From: Nevskia sp.
GTDB taxonomy: Bacteria; Pseudomonadota; Gammaproteobacteria; Nevskiales; Nevskiaceae
Direction: 5' to 3'
Assembly (NCBI GenBank): GCA_023229645.1
Contig: JALNYU010000008.1
Location: 62,001-126,000 of the forward strand
Length of the DNA stretch: 64,000 nucleotides
The position numbers and the translations under genes were made by a program. Under the pieces are notes generated by a model that saw nothing but the letters and a program-made list of their open reading frames with translations, was not told where the DNA came from and ran no database searches. Below are positions 38,337 through 45,906 of the stretch, one piece after another (within the stretch, counting starts at the first letter, position 1; each line of letters starts with the position of its first letter).

Positions 38337-38476
38337 GAGATCTGCTCCTCTTTGATCGGTTGGGGTTCAGGGCTGTCGTTGCGCGCAGCCAGCTTTTTCA
38401 GGCGCTTTTCTTCCTGCTGCTTGTTCTTTTTCAGCTCGCGTTGCCGCTTATCGAATTGGTAGTTGGGCTTGGCCAT
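38333..38476 (-). CDS. Conserved small basic protein (47 aa)
   Basis: MAKPNYQFDKRQRELKKNKQ and its continuation QEEKRLKKLAARNDS form one charged helix with an acidic-proline tail. Proteins starting MAKPNYQFxKRQREL are widespread small hypotheticals in proteobacteria (from memory). The ATG at 38476 has GGAGCGACC before it. The open frame extends 30 codons upstream without signal. It is coupled to the 32-aa gene by a 4-bp overlap. Confidence 0.7.
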   Translation of the reverse strand: MAKPNYQFDKRQRELKKNKQQEEKRLKKLAARNDSPEPQPIKEEQIS

Positions 38477-38761
38477 GGTCGCTCCGTAAATATTTTGACC
38501 AGTGTAGAGGGAATCGGCACCGGGCTGCTCAGCCGTGGGCGATCTCGCTGCCGGTAAGCAGCGCACTTTCGCAGCGCCGTAATGCCCTGAAACCCTTACT
38601 AGGCGGCCCTGGTCGCGTTAGTCTTTGCCTGCAAGCAAAGCCGCCGCGACTGCCAGCTCAACGGCGTGGCGCGGGGCTGATCAGGCCGCGTTCCCGCAGC
38701 CGCGCAAGCGCAGGGCCGGCCGCCGGACGTAACGCCCAGCGCGCCGGCCAAGCGCCTTGCT

Positions 38762-39286
38762 TCATTTCGCGCTGCGTTTGACTTCGCGCGCGGCGGGCTT
38801 CGTTGCGGGCGTCGCGGGTAGATCGGTCCGCATCAGCGCATCTTTATAGGCTTGGTAGTGATCGCCTTCTTCCGCCGCAATCTGGCGGAATAATGCCGCG
38901 GTTTTATGATCACCCACTTGCGCCGCTTGATCGGCGAAACTGTTGTACATCTTGTTGTTCTCGTCGTATTCGCTGACGATGGCATCTGAAATATTTTCGA
39001 TGTCCGGGCCGGGCAAGCCCAGCGCTGCGGCCTCTCTGACGAAATGGTGATTGGCTTCAACGTCGGCCGATTCTTCAAACAGCCGGGCCAGCTTCTCGTT
39101 GCCGTGGGCGCGCGCGGCTTTGGCGTAGCCAAGATATTTGAGGCTGGCGTAGGCCTCGCTGCGCATTGCGGTCTCAATGTTTTTACGGGTCTGGGCGTCG
39201 AGCGTATCGGCCGCCGCGGTCACTGCAACGGCACAGAGGCCGGCGAATACGGCAGCGCGCACCAAAGTCGTTTTCAATCGCGTCAT
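38762..39286 (-). CDS. Exported rubrerythrin-like ferritin-fold protein
   Basis: A 174-aa protein with a signal peptide (about 1-26, VFAGLCAVAVTAAADT) and a four-helix ferritin-like domain. Likely diiron ligands lie in TAMRSEAYASLKY, FEESADVEANHHF, SEYDENNKMY and AAEEGDHYQAY, the rubrerythrin pattern. It lacks the C-terminal rubredoxin domain of classical rubrerythrin, ending instead in a basic Pro/Ala tail. An AGGAG site precedes the ATG by nine bases. Divergent from a two-component system (169-bp gap), which may control it. A role in peroxide defence outside the cytoplasm is inferred. Confidence 0.8.
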   Translation of the reverse strand: MTRLKTTLVRAAVFAGLCAVAVTAAADTLDAQTRKNIETAMRSEAYASLKYLGYAKAARAHGNEKLARLFEESADVEANHHFVREAAALGLPGPDIENISDAIVSEYDENNKMYNSFADQAAQVGDHKTAALFRQIAAEEGDHYQAYKDALMRTDLPATPATKPAAREVKRSAK

Positions 39287-39455
39287 GGTTCGTTCTCCTG
39301 GGCATTGCCGGATGTGGCAACTGCAGCCCAGACTAGGCTTGGGTTCTGACGAAGTCCTGACCGGGCGCCTTATTTTTCATGTCAGGCTTTCGTCAGCTTT
39401 CCACCGTAGTCTGTGCGCATGCGGTATTGCCACTCGGCCCGACGGTGAGGCGACG

Positions 39456-40154
39456 ATGCGACTGATCCTGATCGAAGACAACGCGCGGCTCGCGGAATTA
39501 ATTGCCGCCAGCCTGATCCCCGAAGGCTTCGCGGTCGATGTCTGCGCGACGCTGGCATCCGCCCAGCAGGCGTTCGACGCCGGGCACTACGACATCGCGC
39601 TGCTCGACCTCGGCATGCCGGACGGCAACGGCATTGACTTCATCCGCGCGCTGCGCCGCAAACAAGTGACCACGCCGGTGCTGGTGATCACCGCGCGCGA
39701 TGCACTCGGCGACCGCATCCTCGGGCTCGATTCCGGCGCCGACGACTACCTCGTCAAACCGTTTGCGACGTCCGAACTGGCCGCGCGCTGCCGCGCTTTG
39801 CTGCGCCGCCCCGGCGGCTGCCTCGGCACCGTACTGGAAGTCGGCAATGTTGCGCTCGATACCGCAGCGCGCGAGGTCCGTGTTGCCGGGCAAGTCACTG
39901 AAATGCCGCCACGCGAAACCGCCCTGCTCGAACAATTGATGCGCCACAGCGGCCGCATGGTGACCAAGGCGGCGATCGACGCTTCGCTCTACACCCTCCG
40001 CGCCGAAGTCACGCCGAACGCCATCGACGCCGCGCTCTCCCGCTTGCGTCGTCGCCTATCAAGCGCCGCGGCGGATGTCCAAATCCACACTGCGCACGGC
40101 ATTGGCTACATGCTGCTGCCCATCGTTCGAGAAAACACCCCGCCCCATGTCTGA
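39456..40154 (+). CDS. OmpR/PhoB-family response regulator
   Basis: A 232-aa regulator with a receiver domain (LIEDNARL, phosphoacceptor Asp51 in LLDLGMPDG, VITARD, LVKPF) and a winged-helix DNA-binding domain (EMPPRETALLEQLMRHSGRMVTK, NAIDAALSRLRRRL, HTAHGIGYML). I chose the ATG at 39456 with GTGAGG before it; the frame is open to 39177. It overlaps the kinase gene by 8 bp. Similar to the QseB/TctD branch. Confidence 0.93.
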   Translation: MRLILIEDNARLAELIAASLIPEGFAVDVCATLASAQQAFDAGHYDIALLDLGMPDGNGIDFIRALRRKQVTTPVLVITARDALGDRILGLDSGADDYLVKPFATSELAARCRALLRRPGGCLGTVLEVGNVALDTAAREVRVAGQVTEMPPRETALLEQLMRHSGRMVTKAAIDASLYTLRAEVTPNAIDAALSRLRRRLSSAAADVQIHTAHGIGYMLLPIVRENTPPHV

Positions 40155-41565
40155 ATCGTCCCCGCTGCACGCGCGGCTGCTGTATCAAATTGCGCTGCGG
40201 CTGCTCGCGGTCGCGCTACTGTTTGCGCTGCTGGAAGTCGTCATCGTGTTCGCGATGTACGCGCGCGACGAAGAGACCCTGAGCGGCGGCATGATGGCGC
40301 TGGAAACCACGCGCATTACGCATCTGCTCGAAAAGCGCGGTACGGCACTCCCTGCCGGCACGCTGTTCGATGCTTCGCCGCTACGCGCCGCTGCCGTGTT
40401 TAGTGCTGAAGGCGCGCTACTGCTCAGCGATAACCCTGGGCAACTGCCGCTACCGGCCGCGCCGCTGGCCGAGCGCCACCTCGAAACCGCACGCGAAATG
40501 ATCGGCCGGCATTTTCTAGTCAGCGGCACGCGGCGGATCGTCGTCAACGGCCGCCCGCTGTGGCTGGCGCTGGCGATCTCCGGCCAAGGGCTGCGGCCGT
40601 TCCTGCCGGCGCTGTATCAGGAAGTGATCGAACACGCGCTGCAGCCGTTGATTCCGCTCTCGCTGCTGCTGCTGGTGTTTAACGTCGCCATCGTCCGCCG
40701 CATGCTGACGCCGCTGGAACGCGCGGTCGCCGATGTCGATGCGCTGGCCCCTGCCGAATGGGGCCGGCGCCTGCAGGTGCCGGCGTCGCCGGTAGAAGTG
40801 CGCTCGCTGCTGCACGCCGTCAACCGCGCACTAGACCGGCTTGAGCGCGCGATGCACACGCTACGGCAATTCACCGCCGACGCCGCCCACGAATTGCGCA
40901 CGCCGCTCGCGGTGATGACGCTCTCGATCGACAGCCTGCCGCCATCACCCGAGCGCCAGAAGCTGCGCCAGGACGCCGCGGCGATGACGCGGCTGATCGG
41001 CCAGATGCTCGACCTCGCCCGCGCCGACGCCCACGAAGAACCGCGCGGCGCCACCAGCAATTTGAGCGAATTCGCGCATCAGGTCGCCACCGAACTGGCA
41101 CCGCTGGCCATCGGCGCCGGCAAACGCATCGACTACCGCGATCATGGCGGCGGCCTCGTGCTCGGGCACAGCGAACTATTAGCGCGGGCGCTGCGCAACG
41201 TCATCGAGAACGCGCTGGCGCATACGCCTGCCGACAGCGCCGTAGAAATCGTCGTCGGCCCCGGCGCCCAGATCGCCGTACGCGATCACGGCCCAGGCAT
41301 CCCCGCGGCCGCAAGAGACCGTGTGTTTCAGCGCTTCTGGCGCGGTGATCGGCGTCACGCCGGCGCCGGGCTCGGCCTCGCAATCACCCGCAGCATCATG
41401 GACGCCTGCGGCGGCCGCATCGAAATCGACGACGCCGACGGCGGCGGCGCGCGCGTCACGCTGGTTTTTCAAGACTCGCAAGCCGCTGCGCAAGCGCCGA
41501 CGCTCCCGCTATCGCCAGCGCACGCCGCTATTCCACTCAACACCCCTCACGGCGCGGCTAAATAA
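40147..41565 (+). CDS. Sensor histidine kinase
   Basis: A 472-aa inner-membrane kinase paired with the regulator above. Two membrane helices (about 14-38 and 163-185) bracket a periplasmic sensor of about 120 aa; then come HAMP-like sequence, HisKA with the phosphorylated His248 in AAHELRTPLAVM and HATPase (NVIENALAHTP, VRDHGPGIP, GAGLGLAIT). The last 34 codons, after the normal end VTLVFQ, are unusual: they are within a 158-bp sequence repeated at 45154-45310, so the C-terminal tail may be acquired or shared by duplication. Confidence 0.93.
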   Translation: MSESSPLHARLLYQIALRLLAVALLFALLEVVIVFAMYARDEETLSGGMMALETTRITHLLEKRGTALPAGTLFDASPLRAAAVFSAEGALLLSDNPGQLPLPAAPLAERHLETAREMIGRHFLVSGTRRIVVNGRPLWLALAISGQGLRPFLPALYQEVIEHALQPLIPLSLLLLVFNVAIVRRMLTPLERAVADVDALAPAEWGRRLQVPASPVEVRSLLHAVNRALDRLERAMHTLRQFTADAAHELRTPLAVMTLSIDSLPPSPERQKLRQDAAAMTRLIGQMLDLARADAHEEPRGATSNLSEFAHQVATELAPLAIGAGKRIDYRDHGGGLVLGHSELLARALRNVIENALAHTPADSAVEIVVGPGAQIAVRDHGPGIPAAARDRVFQRFWRGDRRHAGAGLGLAITRSIMDACGGRIEIDDADGGGARVTLVFQDSQAAAQAPTLPLSPAHAAIPLNTPHGAAK

Positions 41566-41620
41566 TAAAGCCCGGCGACCGCATCCAGCCGTGCGTGCTT
41601 ACGCCCGCGTTCAGTGGCGT
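41463..41620 (+). repeat. Kinase-tail repeat, copy 1
   Basis: Covers the last 34 codons and stop of the histidine kinase plus 55 bp beyond. Copy 2 at 45154-45310 is direct and differs at about half a dozen positions, including one deleted C. The two copies bracket half of the accessory island. Confidence 0.9.
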
Positions 41621-41621
41621 C

Positions 41622-42190
41622 CCGGAGGCACGAAGTGGCAGACGGCAGAGCTGCCATAAGTCTGCCGGCTGGCTTGGTGAATCCTGCCGATCTTCTCGAC
41701 CCATTGCGCGTCGTCGATTGCGCGCGCTGGCAGGACGCGGCTTCCAGGCATAAAAGCCGGCTGCACTTACGTCATTGAGCCGACAAAGTGTTCTCACTGG
41801 GTAGGCTTCTTGACAGCGCTCGATGAAGGCAAAGACGTTCCCTTTCGAGCGGAAGTGAACGCGATGGCTTTCTTTAGGATTTCGTGTTCTAGCTTGAGCC
41901 GCTCGTAATCCTTCTTTATCCGCCGAAGCGCCTTGAGCTCGGCTGCAATGTCCTTCTCCACTGCACCCCTTTGGTCACGATCAACCCCGCTCGCGCATAT
42001 TTGCGCCAAAGCGTAAGCATGTTCGGGTGGATTGCAAGTGAGACAGCGACATCGTTGACCAGAACTCCCGGAAGCTGACTCAGCTTGACCGCAGTGGCTT
42101 TGGATTCATCGCTGTATCGGTTCGTCGTTCTGGGTCCTGGTTTTGCAATTGGTGATACTCCTGATCGAATAGATCAGAGTGTCCACTTAA
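41622..42190 (-). mobile_element. Degraded IS3-family insertion sequence (orfA-orfB remnant)
   Basis: Minus-strand remnant with a terminal end near 42190 (TTAAGTGGACACT on the minus strand, as in IS3 ends). orfA: an HTH part (TTNRYSDESKATAVKLSQLP, about 42060-42150), then, after a frameshift, ELKALRRIKKDYERLKLEHE and ILKKAIAF. orfB N-terminus: VFAFIERCQEAYPVRTLCRL and DVSAAGFYAWK, a further frameshift, then IHQASRQTYG, where it breaks off. At least two frameshifts and loss of the catalytic half make it inactive. It has inserted into an attC site (see 42205-42230). Confidence 0.85.
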
Positions 42191-42204
42191 CCGTAGGAGT
42201 CGCC

Positions 42205-42230
42205 GCGTCGGCTTGAACACCTAGTTAGAC
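42205..42230 (-). other. Integron attC site, 5' half, interrupted by the IS3 remnant
   Basis: On the minus strand, right after the stop of the 140-aa cassette gene: GTCTAAC (R'' core, 42224-42230), then TAGGTG, then TTCAAGCCGACGC. This matches the 5' half of classical attC sites (GCCTAAC...TTCAAGCCGACGCC, from memory of aadA-type sites). The IS3 end follows within 15 bp, and no clear 3' half remains. Confidence 0.75.
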
Positions 42231-42245
42231 ACCATCTGCGACGGA

Positions 42246-42668
42246 CTACCAGATCGGCTCTTCCACCTTCTTTCCGTCGCGCGAGTATTCTAGTGTGCTT
42301 CCTCGAGGCACGCCGAGCCGCTTCAGCTCCGACTTGAGAAGAGCCAGGCCCCGTTGGAGATCCGAGATCTCCACGTCCAGACCCACCCACTCGACACTGC
42401 GCCGCCCGTCTTTATCCGGGGCACTAAGCTGGCTACCGCCGCCAGTGACCTCGCCAAAATGCGCCTGCTTTAGTGAATGATCAAGCGGATCTTCGTACTT
42501 TTCGCCACGCGCAATTGGCAGAATGTTCTCGGGCACTTTTACGAACACGAATACCGTAGGTGGCGACGCCTCCTCAGCTGGTGAGGCTGCATGAACGGCG
42601 TGGCTCTTGAGTAAAAGTGCCATCGTAACCAACAGAGCAGCTGCGGTAACTATTGCAAAAGACTTCAA
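42246..42668 (-). CDS. Exported protein of a gene cassette
   Basis: A 140-aa protein with a signal peptide (about 1-28, LLKSHAVHAA). The mature part begins TVFVFVKVPENILPIARGEKYEDPLD and contains FGEVTGGGSQL and VGLDVEISDLQRGLALLKSELKRLGVPRGS, an alpha/beta fold that I have seen only in uncharacterised proteins. An attC R'' core begins 15 bp after its stop, the standard layout of an integron cassette. Function unknown. Confidence 0.75.
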   Translation of the reverse strand: MKSFAIVTAAALLVTMALLLKSHAVHAASPAEEASPPTVFVFVKVPENILPIARGEKYEDPLDHSLKQAHFGEVTGGGSQLSAPDKDGRRSVEWVGLDVEISDLQRGLALLKSELKRLGVPRGSTLEYSRDGKKVEEPIW

Positions 42669-42693
42669 TGGCGCCTCCGACTTCTACCTAATG

Positions 42694-42766
42694 GCGTTAA
42701 TAGGGGCGTTAATAGGGGTCACGTTAATAGGGGTCAGTCCGACCCCTATTTTCATTAACACGCTCT
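42694..42766. repeat. GTTAATAGGGG short tandem repeats with inverted partner
   Basis: Three direct copies of CGTTAATAGGGG (spaced 15-18 bp) followed by an inverted copy GACCCCTATTTTCATTAAC; the last direct copy and the inverted one form a hairpin around CAGTC. The shared core AATAGGGGT occurs again, inverted, at 48180-48215. The form recalls REP-type palindromes. Confidence 0.6.
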
Positions 42767-42833
42767 AAGAAACAGGACAGGATAACGATGCCACCAACTA
42801 GACCCCAGTCGTTTAGGAGGGAGCGAACAATTG

Positions 42834-44888
42834 TCATTCGATTGACGTACACGTGATGATGCAGAAAACACTGAGGGGGAGAAACTCATCCGTACCGGAC
42901 GTCACGCCGACTGGCTGTATCAAATTTTCTATCTGGCTATCTGCGGTATAGCTGTCAACATCAAAAGGGCCATTCCCCGTACCGCTGCGATCCACACGTG
43001 CCTGCACATGCAGATAGCGCCCCAAGCCGATTGCAGAGACAAATTGATAGTTTGTAACGAGCGTACCGACGCGGCGGGCAACTTCGCCGGTCGACGACTG
43101 AACCAGGTCCAACGTTGCGCCACTGCCGCCGGCGTCTCGCGCTAGTAGTAGCCGGTCAAATGGAGCGGCGCTACGGGCTGCGAGGCTGACTTCGCTAGCG
43201 GCAATTCCCACACTGTATGATCCAGCAGGTATGGTGGCCAGTGAAGTACCGTCGTCGCGGAATAACATCGCCGTGGATATGTTGGCGGTGCTGTCGATGT
43301 AGACCAGCCCACTCGGGTCTGTGTATACAACCGTTGGAAGTGAGTCGCTCTGTAGCGCTTGGATCAAGACCGTCGGGGAGGCGCTTGTCGCCGTCTTGAG
43401 TGCACTTGAAACGTAGCGTAGAACGCCACCTGTATTGACATCGGAACCATCGTAATCGAAGACAATACGGTTCGCGGTCAGATGGATGCTATAGATCGGT
43501 CCGGCCCCCTCCGAGACCTGCTCCGGAGTCGTTCCATTGAGAGCTAGGCGCATCAGCTTGGCACCCTCGCCGAAATATAGATTCTGTTCATCACGTGGAA
43601 AGGTGCCGTTAAACGCGTCAGCGCCAATCACACCAGCACTTGCCTCATAAAGCCGCGTCAGAACTCTGGAGGAAACATCGTATCGATACAGCGTGGGGTG
43701 CCCGTCGCCTACAGCTAATAGCGTTAAATAGAGACGTCCACCACCAATTTCACCTAAAGGGCCAAGCGGAAAAATACCGGGGTCAGGGTTAAGTGCAATC
43801 ATCGTTTCGGGGCTGCCGAAAGCAGCATCGCGGCGCATCAACGTGCTGCCTTCGAGTGTGAAGAAGCCGGAAATCGCTCCAGCGCTGCTGTGTATGGGGA
43901 TTACCGACCTAAGGCCCGTAATCTGCAAAGGCTCGCTGCTTGCCCCCATGTCCAGGCGCACTAGGGTCGTGGTGTTGTTGTCGTTAAAAGTATCGCAGCG
44001 GTTATCGCCCCCGGCGACCTCAAGACTGAGCCAGGTATGGGCCGGGTCGGAGTCCGTATAAACGCCGCGTATGGCGCAGACACCTCTGGCAGTCGACACC
44101 GCTCTCGGCACCTGAGACTGCGGACCCTGCAGATCGACCACTCTCAATACACCATTCCTCAATACGCCGCCCGGCAGCAGCACGCCATTCAAATATGCGA
44201 AGAACTGCGGATGAATGTTGGAATATTGACCGGCATTGAGATTGCCGGCGAAAACCGTTACATATTGCGGATTCGGGAAGCTGCGTCCGACCCCGGTGTC
44301 GACGAGCGCCGGGTTCAACGCGGACACTGGCAGTGTGGGGTCAAACAGTCGCAAATTTCCGTCGACCAGCGGTTGTAGCGCCTCTCGGACGGGAGCTGCC
44401 TCAACACTCAGCCTAGTGGCCGCAGAGTTAGTGTTGCTGCCGTTGCTCGACGTCAATGCACCCGCTGCCAGCGTAAGCTCGTAGTTGCCAACCGTTGGAC
44501 TGTTCACTGGCAGCGTTATGCTGCAGTTCGAGGTCGCAGCCACTTGGCCACCATTCAGAGTCACGGCTGCGCTACCTTCCACCGATGTCGCAGTCCCGCC
44601 ACAAGTCGAGATCACTGCGCCAGCGGAAACCAGTCCTGCTGGAAATGCGAGATTAAAAGCCACACCTGTCGCCGCCGTACTAGCCGCCGATGCGATGCGC
44701 ACCGTCAAGATCGAATTTCCCCCCTGCAATACCGTGGCTGGCGAAAACGCCAAGGACACCGTCGGTGGTGAGGGCGGCGCGCCACCATCACCGCCGCCAC
44801 ATGCGGATAACGTAAGCAGCAGGGCAGCAGCAACGGTTGGGCGCAAAAAAACACACGCCCGTAGACGCAAGGATTGAGAATTAATCAT
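42834..44888 (-). CDS. Large exported lipoprotein, probable beta-propeller
   Basis: A 684-aa lipoprotein. The leader AAALLLTLSACGGGDGG has lipobox LSAC (Cys30). An N-terminal Ig-/cohesin-like domain follows (about 45-165, SLAFSPATVLQGGNSILTV, with paired Cys). The rest is beta-rich with propeller-like repeats (LYRYDVSSRVLTRLYEA, LMRLALNGTTPEQVSEG, IHLTANRIVFDYDG). It ends in CIITCTSIE. Family not recognised. No attC was found around it, so it may have come with the island by another route. GC is lower than the core genes. Confidence 0.75.
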   Translation of the reverse strand: MINSQSLRLRACVFLRPTVAAALLLTLSACGGGDGGAPPSPPTVSLAFSPATVLQGGNSILTVRIASAASTAATGVAFNLAFPAGLVSAGAVISTCGGTATSVEGSAAVTLNGGQVAATSNCSITLPVNSPTVGNYELTLAAGALTSSNGSNTNSAATRLSVEAAPVREALQPLVDGNLRLFDPTLPVSALNPALVDTGVGRSFPNPQYVTVFAGNLNAGQYSNIHPQFFAYLNGVLLPGGVLRNGVLRVVDLQGPQSQVPRAVSTARGVCAIRGVYTDSDPAHTWLSLEVAGGDNRCDTFNDNNTTTLVRLDMGASSEPLQITGLRSVIPIHSSAGAISGFFTLEGSTLMRRDAAFGSPETMIALNPDPGIFPLGPLGEIGGGRLYLTLLAVGDGHPTLYRYDVSSRVLTRLYEASAGVIGADAFNGTFPRDEQNLYFGEGAKLMRLALNGTTPEQVSEGAGPIYSIHLTANRIVFDYDGSDVNTGGVLRYVSSALKTATSASPTVLIQALQSDSLPTVVYTDPSGLVYIDSTANISTAMLFRDDGTSLATIPAGSYSVGIAASEVSLAARSAAPFDRLLLARDAGGSGATLDLVQSSTGEVARRVGTLVTNYQFVSAIGLGRYLHVQARVDRSGTGNGPFDVDSYTADSQIENLIQPVGVTSGTDEFLPLSVFCIITCTSIE

Positions 44889-45088
44889 AGTTCGAGTATT
44901 TGGGTGACGCTGAGGGCTGCGCGTTTAAGATACGCTGTACTTGAGGAATTTTATACGATAAAACTACGATAAAATTATGTAGCGGTTGACCAGTAGATAA
45001 TATCTGCTTGCGGGATTGTGCTTGGTGTACGGGGCGGAAGCATGCACTGCCTTGCACTTGCACTTGCATCGTTGGCAATCAGCGCCTC

Positions 45089-45153
45089 CTACACTTGCGG
45101 CTTCCCAATCAACCCCCGAAACAAGCGCCGCAACCCGTTACGCTCGGTTGGGT
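45089..45153 (-). pseudogene. Copy of the 3' end of the NYN gene
   Basis: On the minus strand it reads PTERNGLRRLFRGLIGKPQV and a stop, against PTERNELRRLFRERLIGR and a stop at the end of the NYN gene at 49.2 kb. The fragment directly abuts the kinase-tail copy at 45154. About one in five bases differs, more than between the two kinase tails. Confidence 0.7.
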
Positions 45154-45310
45154 GGTTTTTCAGGACTCGCAAGCCGCTGCGCAAACGCCGACGTCCCCGC
45201 TATCGCCAGCGCACGCCGCTATTCCACTCAACACCCCTCACGGCGCGGCTAAATAATAAAGCCGGCGACCGCATCCAGCCGCGCGTGCTTACGCCCGCGT
45301 TCAGTGGCGT
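45154..45310 (+). repeat. Kinase-tail repeat, copy 2
   Basis: Direct repeat of 41463-41620. It reads VFQDSQAAAQTPTSPLSPAH and on to the same stop codon, with no kinase sequence before it. Confidence 0.9.
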
Positions 45311-45363
45311 TCCTTGCGGCGCGAAGTAGCGCGGGCGGGACCGCTGAAGCGTCTTATTGGGCA

Positions 45364-45696
45364 TCAATGGCCTTTGGCCTGCTGACTAACGACGATATGG
45401 CTTGCAGGCGTGATACAGACGAATTGCATGTGCTTTGGCCAAGCGCGTTCAATACTGCGAGACGAGGTTAACCCGCGGGCATAGCCCAGCAGAACCACTT
45501 TCAGCAGCACACCGGGGTGATAGGCCGAGGCGCCGGTTTCGTCGTTGCGATAGCGGGCATCGAACACGCGCAGGTCAATCTCGTGATCAACCAGCCAATT
45601 CAGCGCGTACTCGAATGTCCCTGGAAGAATCTGCTCCGAGAACCGAACCGGCAGCAACTTTGAGAGATCCGGATCAACCGCCTCGTAACGCGCCAT
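45364..45696 (-). pseudogene. IS1182-family transposase, N-terminal fragment
   Basis: 110 codons from a good AGGAG site: MARYEAVDPDLSKLLPVRFS, then LPGTFEYALNWLVDHEIDLRVFDARYRND and LLKVVLLGYARGLTSSRSIERA, the N-terminal helical domain of IS1182 transposases. It breaks off before the DDE core and ends in unrelated residues. The element end GAGGCTGTAGAAAA lies upstream at 45744-45763. Confidence 0.85.
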
Positions 45697-45743
45697 TGGA
45701 GTCTCCTGTCTTCTCCATTTAGCAGCGTGATTCATGCCAGTTT

Positions 45744-45763
45744 GGGGGTTTTTCTACAGCCTC
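45744..45763 (-). mobile_element. IS1182-like 5' end abutting an attC core
   Basis: On the minus strand GAGGCTGTAGAAAAACCCCC, the same end as at 47710 and 49197-49210. It starts immediately after the GTT of the attC 3' core. Confidence 0.75.
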
Positions 45764-45877
45764 AACGCCCAGGTTAACCGGCGCCGGAGCCCGCAAGGGC
45801 GGAGGGCACCAACACTGGCCATAAAAATGCCGAAGGCATGACCAGTGTTGGCGTCCGCGTTGAACCGACAGTTAGGC
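45760..45877 (-). other. Integron attC site of the HNH cassette
   Basis: Minus strand, 30 bp after the HNH stop. R'' core GCCTAAC (45871-45877), then GGTTCAACGCGGACGCC, a variable central hairpin (CCAACACTGG...CCAGTGTTGG), then GGCGCCGGTTAACC and the 3' core GCGTT. The arms pair as in functional attC sites, with the L box containing extra bases. The last bases of the GTTRRRY core are replaced by the IS end (GTTGAGG). Length about 118 bp. Confidence 0.85.
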
Positions 45878-45906
45878 CGTTGAGCGAAGCTTTACCAGTG
45901 AATTTA

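Noticed and set aside
44881..45078. 65-aa minus-strand frame upstream of the large lipoprotein
   Set aside because: No ribosome site or recognisable features; it reads across promoter-like AT-rich sequence.
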